Source: Cohaesibacter sp. ES.047
Lineage (GTDB): Bacteria; Pseudomonadota; Alphaproteobacteria; Rhizobiales; Cohaesibacteraceae
Assembly: GCF_900215505.1 (NCBI RefSeq)
Contig: NZ_LT907844.1
Coordinates: 372,001 to 436,000 of the forward strand
Reading direction: 5' to 3'
Length of the DNA: 64,000 bases
Positions 9,713 through 21,100 of this stretch are shown here, one piece after another (the stretch's first letter is position 1; each line of letters starts with the position of its first letter). A program made the position numbers and the translations under genes. The notes beneath the pieces were generated by a model. It saw only the letters and a list, made by a program, of their open reading frames with translations, was not told where the DNA came from and ran no database searches.

Positions 9713-11329
9713 ATGAGATCCGAGACTCTTGCAAAACTCCGCGAGGAGACCCCATTCGACCTTCTGATCATCGGGGGTGGAGCGACCGGCTGCGGCCTTG
9801 CCCTTGATGCAGCGACGCGGGGCTTGCGCACCGCCATGGTCGACCGCTACGACTTTGCCGAAGGCACATCGGGCCGCAGCACCAAGTTGCTGCACGGCGG
9901 TGTGCGCTATCTGGAAGCAGCGGTCAAAAAACTCGACAAGGCCCAGTATAATCTCGTCAAGGAAGCCCTGCACGAGCGTGGCGCGGCGCTGAAGAACGCG
10001 CCGCATCTGTCCCGTCCCTTGCCCCTCATTACGCCGCTCTATTCATGGTTTCAGGTGCCCTACATGTTCACGGGCCTCAAAATGTATGACTGGCTGTCGG
10101 GCAAAATGAACATCGGAAAGTCAAAGCTGATCAGCGCGGCCGAAGCCAAGCGGCGGTATCCGATGCTGAAATCCAAGGGCCTCAAAGCCTGCGTGCTCTA
10201 TTATGACGGCCAGTTTGTCGATACGCGCATGGTCGTGTCGCTCGCCATGACCGCAGAACGCGAAGGGGCGGTGGTGGCCAACCATGTCGAGGTGGTGGAT
10301 CTGTTGCATGATGAAAGCGGCAAGCTCACGGGCGCCACGCTCAGGGATCGCGTCACAGATGACAGCTGGAATATCAAGGCCAAGAAGATCATCAACGCCA
10401 CTGGTCCCTTTGCCGATGGCATTCGCAAGATGGACCATCGCACAGCCGACCCGATCCTCAAGGTCAGCTCCGGCATCCACCTCATCGTCGATGCGGATTT
10501 TGTCCCGCCCGACGGGGGCCTCCTGATCCCGCAGACTGATGATGGCCGCGTGCTCTTCATTCTGCCGTGGCAAGGTCAGGCCCTGATCGGAACGACGGAC
10601 AACATGACGGAGGTCACCGATCACCCGGAAGTGGATGAAAAGGATATCGACTATCTGCTCGATTATGTGCATCGCTACTTTGATGTGAAACTGTCGAAGT
10701 CCGACGTGCGCTCGTCCTGGTCGGGCATTCGTCCACTGGTCTTCGATCCGGACGCCAAGGACACGGCCGAACTGGCCCGCGACCACGTCATCATCGAGGA
10801 TGAATCCGGTCTTGTGACAATCTCGGGCGGCAAATGGACCACCTACCGGTTCATGGCCGAGCAGGCCCTTGATAAGATCGTCGCGGACGGTTCCTATCCG
10901 GCAGCCAAACCCTGCAGCACCCACGACATGAAGATCCTCGGTGCCGACAATTATTCGGAAAGCACGGTCAACGAATTGGTCGACAGCTATGGCCTGCCTG
11001 CGGATGTGGCCGATCATCTCAACCACAATTACGGCGACCGCAGCACCGAGGTGGCCAAACTGGCCAAGGAGAAGGGGCTCGATGCGCGGCTATGCAGCCG
11101 GTATGGCGTCATCGAGGCCGAAGTGCTCTATACGATCGAGAAGGAAGCCACCGTTCATGCGATGGACTTCCTTGTGCGCCGGACGACCCTCGCCCTCATC
11201 GACAAGGCGGCAGCGGAAGAGGCTTTGCCGCGAGTGATCGAGTTGATGGCCGAGGCGCTTGGCTGGGATGACGTGCGCAAGGCAACCGAAGTCTCCATCG
11301 CCAAAGAGCGCTTCGCCAAGGCTCTCTAG
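9713..11329 (+). CDS. glpD: Aerobic glycerol-3-phosphate dehydrogenase
   Basis: A 538-residue FAD-dependent membrane-associated enzyme oxidising glycerol-3-phosphate to dihydroxyacetone phosphate with electrons passed to quinone. The N terminus carries the dinucleotide-binding motif IIGGGATGCGLALDA and the family motif GTSGRSTKLLHGGVRYLE, and a GGKWTTYR motif occurs at about 380. Length is typical of GlpD. It is divergent from glpR and ends just before a bidirectional terminator shared with glpK. Repression by GlpR is expected from the layout. Confidence 0.96.
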   Translation: MRSETLAKLREETPFDLLIIGGGATGCGLALDAATRGLRTAMVDRYDFAEGTSGRSTKLLHGGVRYLEAAVKKLDKAQYNLVKEALHERGAALKNAPHLSRPLPLITPLYSWFQVPYMFTGLKMYDWLSGKMNIGKSKLISAAEAKRRYPMLKSKGLKACVLYYDGQFVDTRMVVSLAMTAEREGAVVANHVEVVDLLHDESGKLTGATLRDRVTDDSWNIKAKKIINATGPFADGIRKMDHRTADPILKVSSGIHLIVDADFVPPDGGLLIPQTDDGRVLFILPWQGQALIGTTDNMTEVTDHPEVDEKDIDYLLDYVHRYFDVKLSKSDVRSSWSGIRPLVFDPDAKDTAELARDHVIIEDESGLVTISGGKWTTYRFMAEQALDKIVADGSYPAAKPCSTHDMKILGADNYSESTVNELVDSYGLPADVADHLNHNYGDRSTEVAKLAKEKGLDARLCSRYGVIEAEVLYTIEKEATVHAMDFLVRRTTLALIDKAAAEEALPRVIELMAEALGWDDVRKATEVSIAKERFAKAL

Positions 11330-11353
11330 ACGTCTAGAGGACGAATAGAACTG

Positions 11354-11380
11354 AAAAGGGCACCGACTGGTGCCCTTTTT
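11354..11380. terminator. Bidirectional terminator between glpD and glpK
   Basis: An 11-base perfect stem (AAAAGGGCACC with its complement) and a four-base loop, with A and T runs on either side, between the ends of the two convergent genes. Confidence 0.9.
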
Positions 11381-11402
11381 AATGCGCGCTGATGTTTGAA
11401 AG

Positions 11403-12899
<1,497 letters not shown>

Positions 12900-12973
12900 T
12901 TATCTCCATCCCTCTTCTCGGGTCGACGGACTGCTGATGCCCGTGTCTTGCGGCCTCGAGCAACGTTGCCTTT

Positions 12974-13011
12974 CTCCCAGACAGGCATCGGGCTCCCAGA
13001 CAGGCATCGGG
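12974..13011. repeat. Perfect 19-bp tandem duplication
   Basis: The 19-base unit starting CTCCCAGACAGG occurs twice head to tail (12974-12992 and 12993-13011), 78 bp upstream of the glpK start. No function can be assigned. Confidence 0.85.
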
Positions 13012-13137
13012 GTCGCCGGATCACGTCGCATCTTGCGGTTTCAAACCAGAACAGGTTCAGTCATTTTGTCCCGCAGCACAAGCGTGCCAGTCACCACTCG
13101 CGACCGTCCCTCGGGGTCAGCAGCCTTACACTTCAGA

Positions 13138-13212
13138 TTTTCGTTTGAAAATTATGTTCCGTGGCACCGCAAAATGCAATGAAAGAATGTTCACATTCGA
13201 AAATTTCACTCT
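13138..13212. promoter_or_regulatory. Candidate GlpR operator region upstream of glpK
   Basis: This AT-rich stretch includes TTTTCGTTTGAAAA and, at about 13186-13204, AATGTTCACATTCGAAAA. The latter resembles two head-to-head GlpR half-sites. It is about 290 bp from the glpK start, farther than usual, so confidence is low. Confidence 0.3.
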
Positions 13213-13676
13213 TCATAATTGTTGCTAACTGTTCGTATCATCAAAAATATCCGCCCGATTTGTTCGGAACAGAACCAATCTACAGCAGCAAAGCTTCATC
13301 TTGCCCGTGATAAACAAGCGGCTCCCTGACGGGTCTTTCCCCCATCTTGCGGGCGTCGTCAGATCAAGCCGGGCCGGACAGTACCCGCCAGTCAGATCTG
13401 GCCGCGTTGCTGGTGCAAAGATGACTTTTTTTGTTGCCAAAAAGCAGCTTTTGCAGCATAGGACCTTTGCGATCCCGTGTACATGATCGCTTGGGTTTCC
13501 CGATCTGCCCCAAAGTAAAGAATGCAGTCGGGTTTCGGAGACAATTGAATGCGTCCCTTGCCTTTCGCTGCGGCTGAGCGCTGCCGCCTGCGCGCGTGTG
13601 CGCCTGCGCCCGAAACCCTCACGGTTCGGATCTCCAAAGATCCCTTCGATGACCGTGATCTCTTTTCCCAGTCCAA

Positions 13677-15062
13677 ATGCGGATGCACCGCACGATGAGC
13701 GCGGCCAGCTTGCCCGGCACGGCAGCACCGGTCAGTGTTGCTCTGCCTCAGGATGAAGCCCGCAGCCGGATCATGGTGATGGACGTTCTGCGCGGCTTTG
13801 CGGTGTGCGGCATCCTGTTCCGCAACGTCTTCGCGTTCGGCATTCCGGCGATGGCCTATTCTCTGCCCACGATCTGGAGCGGACACGAACCGGTCGAGAT
13901 TGCCTCTTGGGCCTTTGTCGAGATGTATGTCGATGGCACCATGCGGGCGCTGTTCTCCCTGCTGTTCGGGGCCAGTGCGATGCTGCTTTTGACCCGGGTC
14001 ACCAGCAACCCGCTGGGACAGGTTGATCGCTATTACCGACGCCTGATGTGGCTGATGGTCTTCGGGCTTTTTCATTCCTATGTGCTTTTGTCGACGTTCG
14101 ACATTCTCTTCGTCTACGGGCTGTTGGGATTGCTTTTGTTCCCACTTCGCAATCTCAGCGCCAAGGCCCTTCTGGCGATGGCATTCCTTGGCATGGTGAT
14201 TTCGGCCATCGTTTCGGAGGTGGCCTTCGAGGTGACCACCAAGGGCGATACCAGCCTGCCGGCCAGCATCGAAACCATCCTTGAGGATGCGCAGGATGGC
14301 GACGGGGTTGACCTTGACCAGTTCGCGACGCCATCCGAAGGGGAACAGGCCCCCGGCACCGAGGCGGCCGAGGAAAAGGAACTGAGCTACGAAGAGGCGA
14401 TCAGCACCTACATTGCGCCGCAGTGGATCGAAGAAATCACCGCCCGTCAGGATGGCTATATCCTCAATGTGCTCTCCTTGGCCGAGGTCAGTGTGGCCAA
14501 CCATTCGCATGAACTCTACACGTCGCACTTTACCGATGTCGGCATCCTGCTTCTCATCGGCATGGCCTTTTTCAAGCTTGGGATTGTCACAGGCCAGCGC
14601 TCGACCCGCTTCTATGTTGTCATGCTGATATGCGGCTATGGCATCGGCCTCTCGGTCAATGGGGCTGAGACCTGGGCGGACTATCTTTTGGTCAGCGAGG
14701 GAATGGAAGCGCCCCGCTGGGCCGGTTTCACCTATGATCTTGGACGCATCGCGACCGCGTTCGGCCATCTTGCCTTGCTTGTTCTGTTGGTCCGGGTGAC
14801 TCTGTTCAAGGCTGTGACGAGCCTGTTTGCAGCGGCAGGACGGATGGCTCTGACCAACTATCTGCTGCAGACCATCGTGTGCGTCACCCTTTTCTTCGGC
14901 TTCGGCTTTGGCCTTTATGGCGAATTCCGCCATTCAGAATTGTTGCTGATCGCGCTCTGCATCATTTGCGTTCAGCTTGTCGGATCAAGGATCTATCTCG
15001 AATTCTTCGCGCAGGGGCCGGCGGAATGGCTGTGGCGGCGGCTGGTTGCCATCGGCTCCTGA
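13677..15062 (+). CDS. DUF418 (YeiB-type) membrane protein
   Basis: A 461-residue polytopic inner-membrane protein of the DUF418/YeiB family, of unknown biochemical function. The start of the conserved region reads MDVLRGFAVCGILFRNVF, typical for the family, with many hydrophobic helices and a C-terminal DUF418 section. An acidic soluble stretch (about 190-250, rich in Glu and Asp) interrupts the helices. The start is uncertain: ATG at 13677, 13695 or 13773 are all possible and none has a strong ribosome-binding site. It is a single gene facing the glutamine-synthetase-like gene across a shared terminator. Confidence 0.82.
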   Translation: MRMHRTMSAASLPGTAAPVSVALPQDEARSRIMVMDVLRGFAVCGILFRNVFAFGIPAMAYSLPTIWSGHEPVEIASWAFVEMYVDGTMRALFSLLFGASAMLLLTRVTSNPLGQVDRYYRRLMWLMVFGLFHSYVLLSTFDILFVYGLLGLLLFPLRNLSAKALLAMAFLGMVISAIVSEVAFEVTTKGDTSLPASIETILEDAQDGDGVDLDQFATPSEGEQAPGTEAAEEKELSYEEAISTYIAPQWIEEITARQDGYILNVLSLAEVSVANHSHELYTSHFTDVGILLLIGMAFFKLGIVTGQRSTRFYVVMLICGYGIGLSVNGAETWADYLLVSEGMEAPRWAGFTYDLGRIATAFGHLALLVLLVRVTLFKAVTSLFAAAGRMALTNYLLQTIVCVTLFFGFGFGLYGEFRHSELLLIALCIICVQLVGSRIYLEFFAQGPAEWLWRRLVAIGS

Positions 15063-15069
15063 GCGAAGG

Positions 15070-15103
15070 AAAAGCGGAGGCATCTTCTGATGTCTCCGCT
15101 TTT
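15070..15103. terminator. Bidirectional terminator
   Basis: A 15-base stem (15070-15084 with 15089-15103, one G-T pair), TTCT loop, and A/T runs at both ends, between the DUF418 gene and the convergent glutamine-synthetase-like gene. Confidence 0.9.
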
Positions 15104-15107
15104 GCTG

Positions 15108-16523
15108 TCAGACCGTGCGCAGGTAAGACCGGCACTCAAAATCCGTGATGGTTGCGGCGACGATCTGTTCCTCGGCTTCGCGCGAGCGGGTGTAGCAGAG
15201 GTGAAAGTCATGGCCGAACTGGTCTTCGGCCCAGTCAGACGCACCGAAGCGCGCAATAGCCTCCTGCCAGATCGGCGACAGAGGCTTCATCTCGTCCAAT
15301 TGTTCGAGCGTTTCAACAGGTGCTCCGGGATCACAGGCTTTCTCGAAGCCCGTCAGGGTACCAGCCAGTATTGAGGCAATGACCAGATAGGGGTTGGCAT
15401 CCGCGCCGGCAACCCGATGCTCGAAGCGGGCAGCAGGACCATGGGCAGAAGGCACCCGAATGGCAACCGCCCGGTGATCATAGCCCCAACAGGGCGTTGT
15501 CGGCGCGTAGCTGTCGGGCTGGAACCGGCGGTAGCTGTTGGCGTGGGGCGCGTAGAGGATCTGGCATTCGCGCATGGTCTCGATCATGCCGCCGATGGCG
15601 TGGCGCAGGGTGTCGTTGGCTTCATTCTCACGCGCACCGGAGAAAATATTCGTTCCGCTGCCATCCAGCACAGACATATGCACGTGAAAGCCATTGCCGG
15701 TGGTGTGTGCATAGGGTTTGGCCATGAAGGTGGCGTCCATGCCGTGTTTGCGGGCGATGTTGCGCACCACCCGCTTGAACAGCATGCAGTGATCGGCGGC
15801 ATCAAGGGCGCTCGGCACATGCTTCAAATTCATTTCGAACTGGCCGGGGCCGAATTCGGAAATGGTGGTCTCAGCGGGAATATTCTGGATCAGACAGGCG
15901 TCATAGATCTCGGCGAGCAACGGCTCGAAAGCGGCGATCACATCCATGTTGTAGACCTGACTGCCGGTGAGCCGCTCTCCAAGCCCCGGCACCATTGGTC
16001 CTTGCGGATGGCCCGTTGGGGTGGTTTCCGCATCAATGAGATAGAATTCGAGCTCGGTCGCAACGACCGGTGTCAGGTCCATTTGCCCGAAACGCGTCTG
16101 CAAGCGTGACAGGGTCGAGCGGGTGTCATAGCCGCAATCCTCGCCGGTCACGATGTCTGTCATGGTGACCAGCACCTGCGCGGTCGGCTCGGACGCCCAT
16201 GGCACCATGGTGAGTGTTCCGGGCACCGGCATGCAGATGCCGTCCGGATCGCCCTTCTCCAGCGCGATGCCAACGGCGGGGACATCATCACCCCAGATGT
16301 CGAGCGCAGCGGTGGAGCGCGGCAGGCGAACCGCTCCGTCAGCAAGCTTGGGCAGCATGTCGGCGGGTAACCATTTGCCCATCAGCGTGCCGCAAAAGCG
16401 TGGCAGCAGGATCTCGACTTTCACCAGATCGGGATGCGCGGCCAGAAAGGCTTCGGCCTCAGCGCGGAAGGCTTTTGCCTGCTGTTTGTTGTCGTTGCTC
16501 GTCAACATGTCTTTATCATTCAT
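15108..16523 (-). CDS. Glutamine-synthetase-family ligase (gamma-glutamylpolyamine synthetase type)
   Basis: A 471-residue member of the glutamine synthetase superfamily. It has the metal-binding ATELEFYLID motif, a His/Glu core with NGFHVHMSVLDGSG, and the C-terminal RFEHRVAGADANPYL motif. It is the last gene of the leftward potFGHI set, 66 bp after the second permease gene. It therefore probably ligates glutamate to an imported polyamine or other amine rather than making glutamine. A second homologue lies at 22089; the two are clearly different in sequence, so they may take different amines. The ATG at 16523 has a weak ribosome-binding site and ATG 16508 is an alternative. Confidence 0.85.
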   Translation of the reverse strand: MNDKDMLTSNDNKQQAKAFRAEAEAFLAAHPDLVKVEILLPRFCGTLMGKWLPADMLPKLADGAVRLPRSTAALDIWGDDVPAVGIALEKGDPDGICMPVPGTLTMVPWASEPTAQVLVTMTDIVTGEDCGYDTRSTLSRLQTRFGQMDLTPVVATELEFYLIDAETTPTGHPQGPMVPGLGERLTGSQVYNMDVIAAFEPLLAEIYDACLIQNIPAETTISEFGPGQFEMNLKHVPSALDAADHCMLFKRVVRNIARKHGMDATFMAKPYAHTTGNGFHVHMSVLDGSGTNIFSGARENEANDTLRHAIGGMIETMRECQILYAPHANSYRRFQPDSYAPTTPCWGYDHRAVAIRVPSAHGPAARFEHRVAGADANPYLVIASILAGTLTGFEKACDPGAPVETLEQLDEMKPLSPIWQEAIARFGASDWAEDQFGHDFHLCYTRSREAEEQIVAATITDFECRSYLRTV

Positions 16524-16589
16524 TTCAATTCGCGCCAGACGTCAACAGGTGGCTGGTCGCAAGAAGAGGATAATCCTGATGGATCGGTT

Positions 16590-17408
16590 TCAAACGGTTG
16601 CCACGGCGGCGCGTTCCTCGCGTTTGCGGCGCACCTCGCGACGCTTGGTCAGGAGAGAGGCTCCTATCACACCGGTCGAGACCAGAACAACAAGGATTGT
16701 CGAAAGGGCGTTAATTTCAGGTGTGACCCCCAGCCGGACCTGAGAATAGATCTTCATGGGCAGGGTTGTCGCGCCGGGACCGGAGGCAAAGGAGGCAATC
16801 ACCAGATCATCCAGCGACAGGGTGAAGCTCAACAGCCACGCAGATACGACGGCAGGCAGGATGATGGGAAGCGTGACTTGAAAGAAGGTGCCAAGCCGTG
16901 AAGCCCCCAAATCCATGGCCGCTTCCTCGAGCGACATGTCGAAGGTGACCAGACGCGAGGAGACCACCACCGCCGAGTAACACATGGAAAAGGTGACATG
17001 GGCAAGGGTGATGGTCCAGAAGCCCCGGTCAAAGCCGATGGAGACGAACAGCAACAACAGGGACAGGCCGGTGATCACTTCGGGCATCACAAGGGGGGCA
17101 TAGACCATGCCCGAAAACAGGGTCTTACCGGGAAAACGCCCGGCACGGATCAGCACCAGCGCCGCCATGGTGCCCAAAACGGTGGCCAGCGAGGCAGAGA
17201 GGAAGGCGACGCGGAAGGTAACCCACGCCGCATCCATGAAGCCATCGTTGGCAAAGACTTCAGCGTACCATTTGGTCGAGAAGCCACCCCAGACGGTGAC
17301 CAACCTGCTCTCGTTGAAGGAGAAGATCATCAACAGGAGGATCGGCAGGTAAAGAAAGGTGAAGCCGAGCGTCAGGGCGGTGATGTTGAAGAGACCAAAG
17401 CGTTTCAT
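16590..17408 (-). CDS. potI: Polyamine ABC transporter permease (PotI/PotC type)
   Basis: A 272-residue inner-membrane permease with about six helices and the conserved binding-protein-dependent transport loop EEAAMDLGASRLGTFFQVTLP that contacts the ATPase. It pairs with the PotH-type permease, whose gene ends four bases upstream. Gene order and similarity point to putrescine or spermidine import. The ATG at 17408 lies downstream of AAGGGGG. Confidence 0.92.
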   Translation of the reverse strand: MKRFGLFNITALTLGFTFLYLPILLLMIFSFNESRLVTVWGGFSTKWYAEVFANDGFMDAAWVTFRVAFLSASLATVLGTMAALVLIRAGRFPGKTLFSGMVYAPLVMPEVITGLSLLLLFVSIGFDRGFWTITLAHVTFSMCYSAVVVSSRLVTFDMSLEEAAMDLGASRLGTFFQVTLPIILPAVVSAWLLSFTLSLDDLVIASFASGPGATTLPMKIYSQVRLGVTPEINALSTILVVLVSTGVIGASLLTKRREVRRKREERAAVATV

Positions 17409-17412
17409 GGCG

Positions 17413-18393
17413 TCATGCCCCCTTTTCCTGTTCTTTTTCCTGCATGCGCTGGAACAGGACGATTGGCACCACCAGCAAGAGAAGCAGGATCACCGCCACC
17501 GCAGAAGCCACCGGCCAGTCCCGGTTGGCGAAGAATTCCACCCAGAGCGTCTTGCCGATCATCAGCGTATTGGAGCCGCCGAGCAAATCGGGGATGACGA
17601 ACTCTCCCACCGCCGGGATGAAGACAAGAAAGCAGCCCGCAATCACGCCGGGCAGAGACAGGGGCACCGTGATCACCCAGAAAGCCTTGAAGGGGGAGCT
17701 GCCCAGATCTGTTGCTGCCTCGAGCAGGGAATCGTCGAGTTTTTCCAGCGCTGAGTAGAGCGGCAGAACCATGAACGGAAGGTAGGAATAGACAATACCG
17801 ATATAGACAGCGGTGTCCGTGTTGAGAATGGTCAGAGGTTCATCAATGATGCCCAGATGCAAAAGCGCAAGGTTAAGCAATCCCTCCTTTTTCAGGATGC
17901 CAATCCACGCGTAGACGCGAATGAGGAAGCTGGTCCAGAAAGGAAGGATGATCAGCATCAGCAATGTTGGGCGCCATTCACTGGGCGCGCGGGCCATGGA
18001 ATAGGCAACGGGATAGCCGATGACAAGCGCCAGAAAGGTCGAGATCAAGGCGATCTTGAGACTGGAGAGGTAGCTTCTCCAATAGAGATCATCCTCCATC
18101 AGCCAGGTGAAATTCTCCAGATCAAGCTGGCTGATCAGATCCTTGATGCCCGTCCAGCCTTTCGCCCAATCGAAGGTCGGGGTGTAAGGCGGCATGGCGA
18201 TGGCCATGTCGGAGAGAGAAATCTTGACCACGATGATGAACGGCACCAGAAACAGCGCCAGCAGCCACAGATAAGGCACGGTGATCAGAAAGCAACGCCC
18301 CCAGTTGTTCGGCAAGGCAAGGCGGCGCGGTGTTTTCTTCGGTCCCGGATCTCCGGCGGGTGCCATGGCGGCAGTTTCGGTGACATCTGTCAT
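17413..18393 (-). CDS. potH: Polyamine ABC transporter permease (PotH/PotB type)
   Basis: A 326-residue inner-membrane permease. The first 45 residues are cytoplasmic, followed by a hydrophobic helix and the large periplasmic loop typical of PotH/PotB. The ATPase-docking loop reads LLEAATDLGSSPFKAFWVIT. GGAGGG lies ahead of the ATG at 18393 and the gene begins three bases after the ATPase gene, so translation is probably coupled. Confidence 0.92.
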   Translation of the reverse strand: MTDVTETAAMAPAGDPGPKKTPRRLALPNNWGRCFLITVPYLWLLALFLVPFIIVVKISLSDMAIAMPPYTPTFDWAKGWTGIKDLISQLDLENFTWLMEDDLYWRSYLSSLKIALISTFLALVIGYPVAYSMARAPSEWRPTLLMLIILPFWTSFLIRVYAWIGILKKEGLLNLALLHLGIIDEPLTILNTDTAVYIGIVYSYLPFMVLPLYSALEKLDDSLLEAATDLGSSPFKAFWVITVPLSLPGVIAGCFLVFIPAVGEFVIPDLLGGSNTLMIGKTLWVEFFANRDWPVASAVAVILLLLLVVPIVLFQRMQEKEQEKGA

Positions 18394-18396
18394 GGT

Positions 18397-19563
18397 TCAG
18401 CCCTCCAGCAGAACGCAGGCACCGGCCCGCCAATGGACAAAGACCTCATCGTCCCACGTGATGCTGCGGTTGCGCAGATGCTCCAGATTGGCTTCCTGCG
18501 ACTTGATGATCTGGCCATCCTCGGTTTTGACGTGATAGGTCGAGATGTTGCCGGTATAGGCGATGTCGAGCACCGTTCCCTTGAGGATATTGTGGGTGTC
18601 GGTGGGCATATCCCTCGAAATGCGAACCTTTTCGGGGCGCACCGCGATCCAGTTTTCGGCACCTATTGCCGGGCATGGGGCGTCTGGCTTCAGCCTCACC
18701 TTGAGCGGAGCGTAATCCTCATGCCATGCAAGCTCGATGATGTCGCTTTCGCTCTCGTTACACCCCTTGATGCGCCCGCCGATGATGTTGACGTCGCCAA
18801 GGAAGTCCGCGACATAGCGGCAGTTGGGATTTTCGTAGATATCGCGCGGCGTCGAGACCTGAACCAGCTTGCCCTGCTCCATCAGGGCGATGCGGCTGGC
18901 AACCGTCATCGCTTCTTCCTGATCGTGGGTGACGATCACAAAGGTGAGGCCGAGCTGTTCCTGAATGGTCATCAATTCGAACTGGGTCTGTTCGCGCAGT
19001 TTCCGGTCAAGCGCGCCGAGCGGCTCGTCCAGCAACAAAAGCTTGGGTTTTTTGGCCAATGAGCGGGCGAGGGCCACGCGCTGGCGCTGGCCACCGGAAA
19101 GTTGATGGGGCTTTCGCTTGGCGAAGGGCTTCAATTGAACGAGGGTCAGCATTTCCTCGACGCGATCGGCGATCTCAGCCTTGGGGCGCCCTTCCTGCTT
19201 GAGACCGAAGGCGATATTCTTCTCAACGCTCATATGGGGAAACAGCGCGTAGGACTGGAACATCATGTTGACCGGCCGGTGATGCGGCGGGATGTCGGTG
19301 AGATGTTGCTGCCGCAGCATGATTGAGCCTGAGGTGGGCTGCTCGAAGCCCGCCAGCATCCGCATCAGGGTTGTCTTGCCGCATCCGGAGGGACCGAGAA
19401 GAGCGAAGAATTCGCGTTCGTAGATTTTCAGGTTGAGATTGTCGATAGCGGTGAAATCGTCAAATTTCTTGGTGACGGCATCAAACCGGATCAACGGTTT
19501 TTCATCGGGATCATCCCAAGGCGCAAAGGGACATCCGGATCCTGCAGTGGGGGAACCATTCAT
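18397..19563 (-). CDS. potG: Polyamine ABC transporter ATPase (PotG/PotA type)
   Basis: A 388-residue ATP-binding subunit that powers import. Walker A is GPSGCGKTT, the signature is LSGGQRQRVALAR and Walker B is KLLLLDEPLGALD; a C-terminal TOBE domain follows (about 290-380). Sequence and place between binding protein and permeases match PotG. It is separated from the binding-protein gene by 342 bp containing a hairpin, so its expression may be lower than that of potF. Confidence 0.93.
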   Translation of the reverse strand: MNGSPTAGSGCPFAPWDDPDEKPLIRFDAVTKKFDDFTAIDNLNLKIYEREFFALLGPSGCGKTTLMRMLAGFEQPTSGSIMLRQQHLTDIPPHHRPVNMMFQSYALFPHMSVEKNIAFGLKQEGRPKAEIADRVEEMLTLVQLKPFAKRKPHQLSGGQRQRVALARSLAKKPKLLLLDEPLGALDRKLREQTQFELMTIQEQLGLTFVIVTHDQEEAMTVASRIALMEQGKLVQVSTPRDIYENPNCRYVADFLGDVNIIGGRIKGCNESESDIIELAWHEDYAPLKVRLKPDAPCPAIGAENWIAVRPEKVRISRDMPTDTHNILKGTVLDIAYTGNISTYHVKTEDGQIIKSQEANLEHLRNRSITWDDEVFVHWRAGACVLLEG

Positions 19564-19905
19564 ATCAGGTCAACTCTCGCTCAATACATCGCCCCATCCC
19601 TGACCGTCGGTCGCGGTGTTTGCATGTGGCGGTGGTCCCATCGTGCCGTCTTTTCAACCGGATATCAAATTACGCGCCCCTTCAGTGCATCGGGATCATG
19701 TCAGCCAAAGGGTGCGAACGGTTGGGCCAGTCAGACCGAATAGGCCTGACGCGGCTAAGGCAGAGAGATATTTATCAATTCGATTATGGCAATCTGGCCG
19801 GGCAGTCTGCACTTGAACGATGCCAATCTGCCCGGCTGTGTCTTGTTTTTTACCCATCGCTGAGCGCGACATGGCGCGCCGGAGTTAGGGTCCGTTGCAG
19901 GCGCC
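19564..19905. other. Intercistronic region between potF and potG
   Basis: A 342-base gap within an otherwise tight operon. Short rightward frames have no supporting features. The one clear structure is the inverted repeat at 19797-19836. A separate promoter for potGHI may lie here, but none could be identified with confidence. Confidence 0.5.
19797..19836. other. Hairpin downstream of potF
   Basis: GCCGGGCAG at 19797-19805 and its exact complement CTGCCCGGC at 19828-19836, with a 22-base loop. In the direction of potF transcription there is no T run after the stem, so it is more likely a transcript-stabilising or processing structure than a full terminator. Confidence 0.5.
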
Positions 19906-21015
19906 TTACTGGCCGGACTTGATCCGGGTCCAGGTCCGGGTCACGATGCGCTGGATCTTGGGCGGATAGGGCCGGTGCACGAACAGCTTGGCGGTGGTTT
20001 CAGCATCGGGATAGACCGCCGGGTCGCTGAGCAGTTCATCATCGAGCAGCTTTTGAGACGCAAGGTTGCCGTTGGCGTAGAAGACATAATTTGATGCCTT
20101 GGCGATCACCTCGGGTCGCATGATGAAGTCAAGGAACAGGTGCGCGCCTTCGACATTTTTCGAGTCTGCCGGAATCGCCATCTGGTCAAACCACATCTGC
20201 GCCCCTTCCTTGGGGATGATATAATTGACTTCGACGCCGTTGTCGGCTTCGGCAGCACGGTCACGAGCCTGAAAGACGTCGCCGGACCAGCCGATGGCCA
20301 GACAGATGTCGCCGTTGGCCAGCGCATTGATATATTCCGACGAGTGGAATTTCTGAACATAGGGCCGGATCGAAAGGAGCAGCTCCTCGGCAGCCTTGAT
20401 GTCATCGCGATCATGGCTGTTGGGATCCTTGCCCAGATACATCAGCGTGATCGGAATGATCTCCGTGGGCGCGTCAAGAATGTGGATGCCGCAATCCTGA
20501 AACTTCTTGGCATTTTCAGGCTTGAAGATCATGTCCCAGGTGTTGAGCGGCACATCGCCCATGCGCTCCTTTGCAGCGGCGACATTGAAGCCGACACCGG
20601 TGGTGCCCCACAAATAGTTGATGGAATATTCGTTGCCCGGATCATATTCGGCGGTGCGCTCGGAGACGACATCCCACATGTTCTTCAGGTTCGGAAGCTT
20701 GGATTTGTCGAGTTTCTGGAACACACCGGCCTGAATCTGCCGCTGCAAAAAGGTGCCGGTGGGCACAACGACGTCATAGCCGGTGGAGCCGGCCAGCAGC
20801 TTGGTCTCAAGAACTTCGTTGGAATCGAAGACATCATAGACGACCTTGATGCCCGTTTCCTTTTCGAAATCGGAAATGATCTCCTCGTCGATATAATCCG
20901 ACCAATTGTATACATGGAGTTCGCCGCCTGCGGCCATGGTCATACTCGTTGCAGCCAGTAACGATGCCATGGTGAGTGCGGTTTTGGAGTAAAGCTTGCG
21001 TGCTTTGCCTGCCAT
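19906..21015 (-). CDS. potF: Periplasmic putrescine/polyamine-binding protein
   Basis: A 369-residue periplasmic binding protein that delivers polyamines to the PotGHI transporter. A signal peptide (SKTALTMASLLAATSMTMAA) precedes the hallmark VYNWSDYIDEE. Later motifs typical of PotF/PotD include DVVVPTG, NYLWGTTGVG and AIGWSGD. AGGGGAC sits ahead of the ATG at 21015. It is the first gene of the leftward operon and divergent from the GntR regulator. A regulator half-palindrome lies in the shared promoter region. Confidence 0.94.
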   Translation of the reverse strand: MAGKARKLYSKTALTMASLLAATSMTMAAGGELHVYNWSDYIDEEIISDFEKETGIKVVYDVFDSNEVLETKLLAGSTGYDVVVPTGTFLQRQIQAGVFQKLDKSKLPNLKNMWDVVSERTAEYDPGNEYSINYLWGTTGVGFNVAAAKERMGDVPLNTWDMIFKPENAKKFQDCGIHILDAPTEIIPITLMYLGKDPNSHDRDDIKAAEELLLSIRPYVQKFHSSEYINALANGDICLAIGWSGDVFQARDRAAEADNGVEVNYIIPKEGAQMWFDQMAIPADSKNVEGAHLFLDFIMRPEVIAKASNYVFYANGNLASQKLLDDELLSDPAVYPDAETTAKLFVHRPYPPKIQRIVTRTWTRIKSGQ

Positions 21016-21100
21016 TGACTAGGTCCCCTTCACTCTATCGGGATATGTTGTGATTGCAGTGGGCTATTGTGGCCCGAATAAATTTTTGTTTATTATTGGA

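Noticed and set aside
13425-13465. Possible terminator from the T7 run near 13425
   Set aside because: No stable stem precedes the T run in either direction.
13392-14933. A 513-codon leftward open frame opposite the DUF418 gene
   Set aside because: Its product is a low-complexity His/Gln/Arg/Gly-rich string without domains. It is the antisense shadow of a GC-rich membrane protein gene.
19616-19922. Short rightward frames between potF and potG
   Set aside because: No ribosome-binding site or domain, and the end overlaps potF.
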